Shown in pieces: positions 7,140 through 13,004 of a stretch of 13,004 bases of DNA. The stretch's first letter is position 1. Each line of letters opens with the position of its first letter. The notes beneath the pieces were generated by a model that worked only from the letters and a program-made list of their open reading frames with translations, made no database searches and was not told the origin of the DNA. The DNA lies in NCBI GenBank assembly GCA_025997935.1, contig BNVG01000052.1:1-13004 (forward strand), in the 5' to 3' direction. The position numbers and the translations under genes were made by a program. The stretch is from Synergistales bacterium. GTDB taxonomy: Bacteria > Synergistota > Synergistia > Synergistales > Aminobacteriaceae.

Positions 7140-10100
7140 CTACTTATCGAACGTGTCGCTTTCTGTCAGGAAGCCGACGCGTTTATCGTTTTCGGCGTCC
7201 CAAGGTTCTGCGGTGAGCCAGTCGTCATCAGTAACTTCTTGCCGGTTTTGATGATCTTGCTTTTCCGTTTTCTTATGGTCGTCTTCGTCAAAGCGCTTGA
7301 ACCCGGCCATTCCCGTTCCGGCAGGGACAAGATGACCTATTATGACGTTTTCCTTTAGCCCGTAGAGAGGGTCTATCTGCCCCTTGACAGCGGCTCCGGC
7401 CAGAATCTGAGCCGTCTGCTGAAAAGACGCCGCCGAAAGGAAGCTGTCCGTAGCTAAAGCGGCCTTGGTAATGCCGTGGATGAACGGCTTGCACTCAGGT
7501 CTTTCGCGCAGTTTACGCACAAACGTGACGTTGCGTATCAGCCGTTTGGCGTCGCCCTTAGCGGCGAGAACGCGTACAAAGATCTCGGATGGCTCTCCGT
7601 CGACTATAGTTTCAAGCATATCTTTGTCCACTTCGTGACCGTACTCCAAAGAATCAACCGAGACGGCCGAATTTGCGGGCATTACGCTCAACAGCACCTT
7701 GCCGCCAATCTTGGCGGACAGGAATTTTTTCAGCAAATCTCTTCGGCTTATAGCTCCATCCTCTGTTTCGATGAGAGTGACGGCGCCCTCGGCTAAGCCG
7801 CGAACGACGTGAGCGTCGACGTACTGCGGAACATCAGTAAGCGAAGCCCCGTCCTTGCCCTCGGCGGCCAGAAGTGTTTTGCCCCAAAGGGCGTCGTTGT
7901 TCATCAAGTCGTTCTGGAACATGTCTACGACGACTATCTGTTCGACGTTGTGCCATACTTTTATCTCAAAAAGCTGCGCGTCGGCGATGAGCTTGGCCGT
8001 CTCCTGCGTTATGAGCGTGTCGGCCTCGGCCAAAACCTCGTCGTTTACGACTAATTTCTCAGCTAACCAAGTGACCCCGACTAATTTTTCCAGCGCGTCA
8101 CGGTCTCTCACCATAATGGGGGTGGGATCGCAGGACGTTATAGCGCGAAGATCGGCGGCGGTCAGGCGCGACCCGACGGAGACAAGCTCAAGGCCTTCCA
8201 TTTGTTTGCGGAAAGCCGCGTCGCCAACTATTATGTTTACGTCCTGCCCGTCGTGCTCCAAAATAATCTCGGAAATCATCATACCCGGCCTCAGGAGAAG
8301 CTGAACGGCGTTGTCATCCAAGGGCTTGCCCAAAAGCTCGGATGTCTCCTCGCTCGGCCTTTCGATTTTCTTGAGTATATCTCCCCTGAAGATACGCAAA
8401 GCCTCAGATGTGTTATGTTCGTTATCTTGAGCTATGCGAGCCTCTTCGCTTTCTATGTCGCTGTTCCATACCATGTCGCCGGCCACAAACGACGTATCGC
8501 CCTCCTCTATAACCTTGACCTTATTGAGAGGGGCTACCTTACGAAGAATGACCTCTATATGCTTATTGTTGATAGAAACGCCCTGAGACTGATACACTTC
8601 CTGAATTTCGTCGACCAGCATGTGCTGCACGGCGTCTATTCCGCTGACCTCGAGAAGCTGCTGAGGGTCTATGTTACCCTCCGTCAAATGAGTTGTTTTT
8701 TCAACTTCCTTGCCTTCGACGATATCCTCTTTCAGCTCCTGCGAGGACGGGATGGCGTGAACAATACTGTCGTCGCCGTCATGGGAGACTATCACAACCT
8801 TGCGCTTGCCGTCCGTTTTGTGAATTTCTTTAATCGTTCCGTCAATGCCGGCCAAGAACGCGACCTTACGCGGACGGCGCACCTCGAAAAGCTGCTCGAT
8901 ACGCGGCAAGCCCTGAGTAATGTCCTCTCCCGTGGAACGAACTCCGCCCGTATGGAATGTCCTCATGGTAATCTGAGTGCCGGGTTCTCCGATAGACTGC
9001 GCCGCCACAACCCCGACGGCCTCTCCTATGGGTACGAGATGGCGCGACGAGAGATCCATGCCATAGCACTTCTGGCATAACCCGCGTTTCAGCGCGCAAG
9101 CCAGCGGACTACGTACCCACACCTCGGTAGCTCCGCCCTTGTCTATGGTCGTGGCCATTTCATAAGTGATTATTTCGCCCTTTTTGACCAAGATCTTTTT
9201 TGAGCCGACGGCGTAAATGTCTTCCAACGCGATGCGTCCTGATATACGGTCTCTCAAGGGGATCATGTCTTTGCCGTCTCTTCTCAGGGGGCGGATACAT
9301 ATTCCCTTATCGGTGCCGCAATCGTGTTCGGTGATTATCAGGTCTTGAGCCACATCGACCAAGCGTCTCGTCAGATAGCCGGACTTGGCCGTCCTGAGCG
9401 CGGTGTCCGCAAGGCCCTTTCGCGCGCCGTGAGTAGAGATGAAATACTCCAGCATGTTCATCCCCTCACGGAAATTGGCCGTTATGGGATAGTCGATTAT
9501 GCGTCCCGTAGGATCTGACATGAGGCCGCGGATACCGGCCATCTGAGCCATCTGCCTTTTACTTCCGCGAGCGCCGCTATCGACCATCATGCGGATAGAG
9601 TTACCGCCCCGAGAGTCGCCGTCCTTGTCATTGGCGTCCTCATCGGTCTCCGCCATGTGCGTGGTTATGCTGTCGGCAATGTTTTCGACGGCCTTTGTCC
9701 AGAGTTTGTCCTTCTGATAGAGGTAGCCGTCTCTGTCCATTTCGCCCATCTCGTAGCGTTCTTTGTAGAAGTTGTCCTCATCCATGGTTCCCTTGATGAT
9801 ATCCTTCTTCTCCGAAGGAATAGTGATGTCTTTAACTCCAAAACTGATTCCGCTCTTGGCCGCCCAGTGGTATCCCAAAGTTTTTACGGCGTCGAGCATC
9901 TCCACCACGGAGGTTCTGTCTATTTTGTCATAAGCGTCGTCCAAAAGATGTCCGATGTTCTTTTTGTCAAGCCTCTTGTTGACATAGCGCAACGGCGCGG
10001 CTATCACGCTGTTAAAAAGCGCCCGCCCGGGGGAGGTCTCCACAAACACCGTGGCATACTCGGGAGCTTTCACTTTTCCAGCGCCGTCAACTATGACGGG

Positions 10101-12367
10101 CTTGCCCTTCGCTCCGCGATACTGGCGGCGTCCGTCGGGCATCATTGACCATTCCGGGTCGACTTTGAGCCATATACGGGTGTTGAGATGTACTGCCCCG
10201 TGGTCAAACGCCGAAAGCACGTCAGGAATACTCGAGAAGTGCATCCCGTCTCCCTGCATTTTTTGACGCATATCGGTCAGATAGTAAATTCCCAGGACTA
10301 TATCCTGCGTCGGCGTTACGACGGGGCGTCCGCTGGCCGGAGAAAGCAGGTTATTCGCGGACAGCATCAAAAGGCGGGCCTCCGCCTGAGCCTCAATGGA
10401 CAAGGGCACATGCACGGCCATTTGGTCTCCGTCGAAGTCCGCGTTGAAGGCCGTGCAGACCATCGGGTGAAGGCGAATGGCCTTTCCCTCCATCAACACC
10501 GGCTCGAAAGCCTGTATTCCAAGGCGGTGTAAAGTAGGGGCGCGGTTCAGCATGACCGGGTGGTCTCTGATTATTTCCTCCAGAATGCCCCAAATATCCT
10601 CGCGCCCTCGCTCTATGATTCGCTTGGCGCTTTTTACGTTAGGCGCGAGCTGTCTGTCGACCAACTGCCTTATAACGAAGGGTTTGAACAGCTCCAAAGC
10701 CATCTGCTTGGGCAACCCGCACTGATAAATCTTGAGTTGGGGGCCTATGACTATAACGGAACGTCCCGAATAGTCGACTCGCTTGCCCAGAAGGTTCTGG
10801 CGGAAACGCCCCTTCTTGCCGCGTAAAAGGTCGGTGAGGCTCTTCAAGGGGCGACTCCCCGCGCCGAGAACGGCCTTGCCGACGCGGCCGTTATCGATAA
10901 GCGCGTCGACAGACTCCTGCAACATGCGTTTTTCGTTGCGGATTATGATGTCCGGAGCTTTGAGCTCCTGTAATTTTTTCAGGCGGTTATTGCGGTTTAT
11001 GACGCGCCTGTATAGGTCGTTCAGGTCTGATGTGGCAAAACGCCCTCCGTCAAGCTGCACAAGCGGTCTCAAGTCCGGCGGAATTACGGGCAGGACGTTC
11101 ATGATCATGGACTTAGCGCTGGACGCGCTCTTGCGGAAGTCCTCCGCCACCTGAAGGCGTTTGACTAATTTGCGCTTTTTCTGCCCGCTACTCTCCCCGA
11201 CTTCCTCGCGCAAAGTATCGCCCAGAAGGTCGAGGTCGAGACGCTCGATCATGGTCTCTACGCCCTCGGCGCCAATTCCGGCCTCAAATTTCTTATCGTA
11301 AGACAGGCAAAGATTCTGTTGGCGTTCATAAATGACCTCAGCCTGCGCGAAAGGCGAAGACCCCTGCTCTATAACGATATAGCACGGGTCGTCAATGGTC
11401 ACGACCCATCGAGACGCGGCGAAACGCCCCAAATATTTTTGCTGAAAAATATCAAGCTCGCTTTTTGAAAGAATGCTGCCCTTGGAAAATGGCAATTTAA
11501 GCGCCGCCGTTACGATAAACGCGTCGTTATTGGAGAGCTGGGCGCGCCTGAAAAGCTCATTGTCTTTTTCGTTCTCTTCTTTGCCGTACTGTTCGCGCCG
11601 TTTATATTGTTCGATAATGCGCTCTTTTTCTGAAACGGACACGACAAGACCGGTTTTCAGTCTGGCATTTTCAGAGTCGTCGCCGTCCGAATAAAGATTG
11701 CGCGTCAACTCAAAAGCGGACTCTACCTTGAAAATTTCGTCTCCGTAGTCCGTTCTGTAGCGGTTGACCTGCTGTATCGTCAGAAGATCCCCTTCGTCTA
11801 CGGGGAGATTGTCCACAGACTCGACAACAAAGGCCTCTTCGGCTTTGAATTTGGTGTCGTAGTGAGCGTGTACCTTCATTTCGCTTTCGGCTATTACGGC
11901 GCCCTTACGCACCAAATCCGTGCGGCGTCCGTCGAGCACCACTTTGTAAGCCGGTTCTTTCTTACGGGTTGGGGCAAAGTAAACCACTTTTTCGAGGTCT
12001 TTCGCGCTCGTCCCCAAAAGAAGGCTCAGGCGGCTCGGAATCCCCCTGAGATACCATATATGGACGACGGGCGCGGCCAGCTCAATATGCCCCATACGCT
12101 CGCGCCGCACACGGTTATCGGTAACTTCCACACCGCAACGATCGCATCTTACGCCACGGAATTTCGGGCCGCTACGCTTATATTTGCCACAAGCGCACTC
12201 AAAGCTACGAGTGGGGCCAAAAATACGTTCACAGAAAAGTCCGTCCTTTTCGGGGCGGAGAGTCCTATAATTTATGGTCTCGGGTTTTTTGACCTCGCCG
12301 CTCGATATTTCCCTGATGCGTTCCGGAGTGGCTAATTTTATCCGCACGCCGACTATTTCTCTCCGAG

Positions 12368-12371
<4 letters not shown>
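7140..12371 (-). CDS. rpoC: DNA-directed RNA polymerase subunit beta'
   Basis: This is the catalytic clamp subunit of RNA polymerase; 1743 residues against 1407 in E. coli. Zinc site 1 is Cys59, Cys61, Cys76 and Cys79. The catalytic magnesium loop NADFDGD is at 643-649. Zinc site 2 is Cys1018, Cys1092, Cys1099 and Cys1102. The trigger loop region [16 protein letters not shown] (1128-1143) runs on without the SI3 insertion seen in gammaproteobacteria. Extra length comes from about 185-215 residues between [10 protein letters not shown] (131-140) and [15 protein letters not shown] (357-371), and about 300 residues between the [11 protein letters not shown] segment (1291-1301) and the conserved [15 protein letters not shown] (from 1630). 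The C-terminus is an acidic tail of about 50 residues. The ATG overlaps the rpoB stop (ATGA) with AGGAGAGGGG upstream. The frame is intact. Confidence 0.98.

Positions 12372-13004
<633 letters not shown>

Noticed and set aside
8202..9080. 292-residue plus-strand ORF opposite rpoC
   Set aside because: Antisense to intact, conserved rpoC; composition and lack of motifs mark it as a shadow.

Overview
The window is an almost entirely leftward-transcribed (minus-strand) bacterial housekeeping block. In transcription order it holds the 3' end of rpoB, complete rpoC, tig (trigger factor), clpP, clpX, lon and ysxC/engB, then a gene-free stretch rich in palindromes and short tandem repeats. At the left edge a promoter and ribosome binding site point at another minus-strand gene that starts just outside the window. 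The DNA is moderately GC-rich. The N-terminus of RpoC, its large lineage-type insertions and the tig-clpP-clpX-lon-ysxC order resemble Synergistota. That assignment comes from recall of family sequences, not from a search, so treat it as probable only.

Layout: 1-113 is a promoter region for the unseen left-hand gene, with an extended -10 and a strong Shine-Dalgarno. 114-448 is a composite fold-back repeat with 30-bp perfect inverted ends and two arms of tandem repeats; its inner-right hairpin is also a plausible terminator for the operon. 449-583 has no convincing gene. 584-7037 is the proteostasis cluster (ysxC, lon, clpX, clpP, tig), tightly packed with an ATGA overlap between lon and ysxC. 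7038-7139 carries a perfect 15-bp-arm palindrome. 7140-12371 is a 1743-residue RpoC, overlapping the rpoB stop by ATGA. 12372-13004 is the end of rpoB, but scrambled: the last 126 codons lie on the minus strand while the 80-odd codons that should precede them lie on the plus strand, joined at a 16-bp inverted repeat. This is most likely an amplification or assembly fold-back at a contig end, though a real inversion cannot be excluded from sequence alone.

Together the genes couple the transcription machinery (beta and beta') to nascent-chain folding (trigger factor), regulated proteolysis (ClpXP, Lon) and ribosome assembly (YsxC GTPase). I found no defence system, mobile-element transposase, CRISPR array, tRNA or rRNA. 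The most noteworthy items are the rpoB fold-back, the fold-back repeat element and its related palindromes in the operon gaps, the two large RpoC insertions, the acidic RpoB tail, and an A7-G-A7 slippery tract in clpX.
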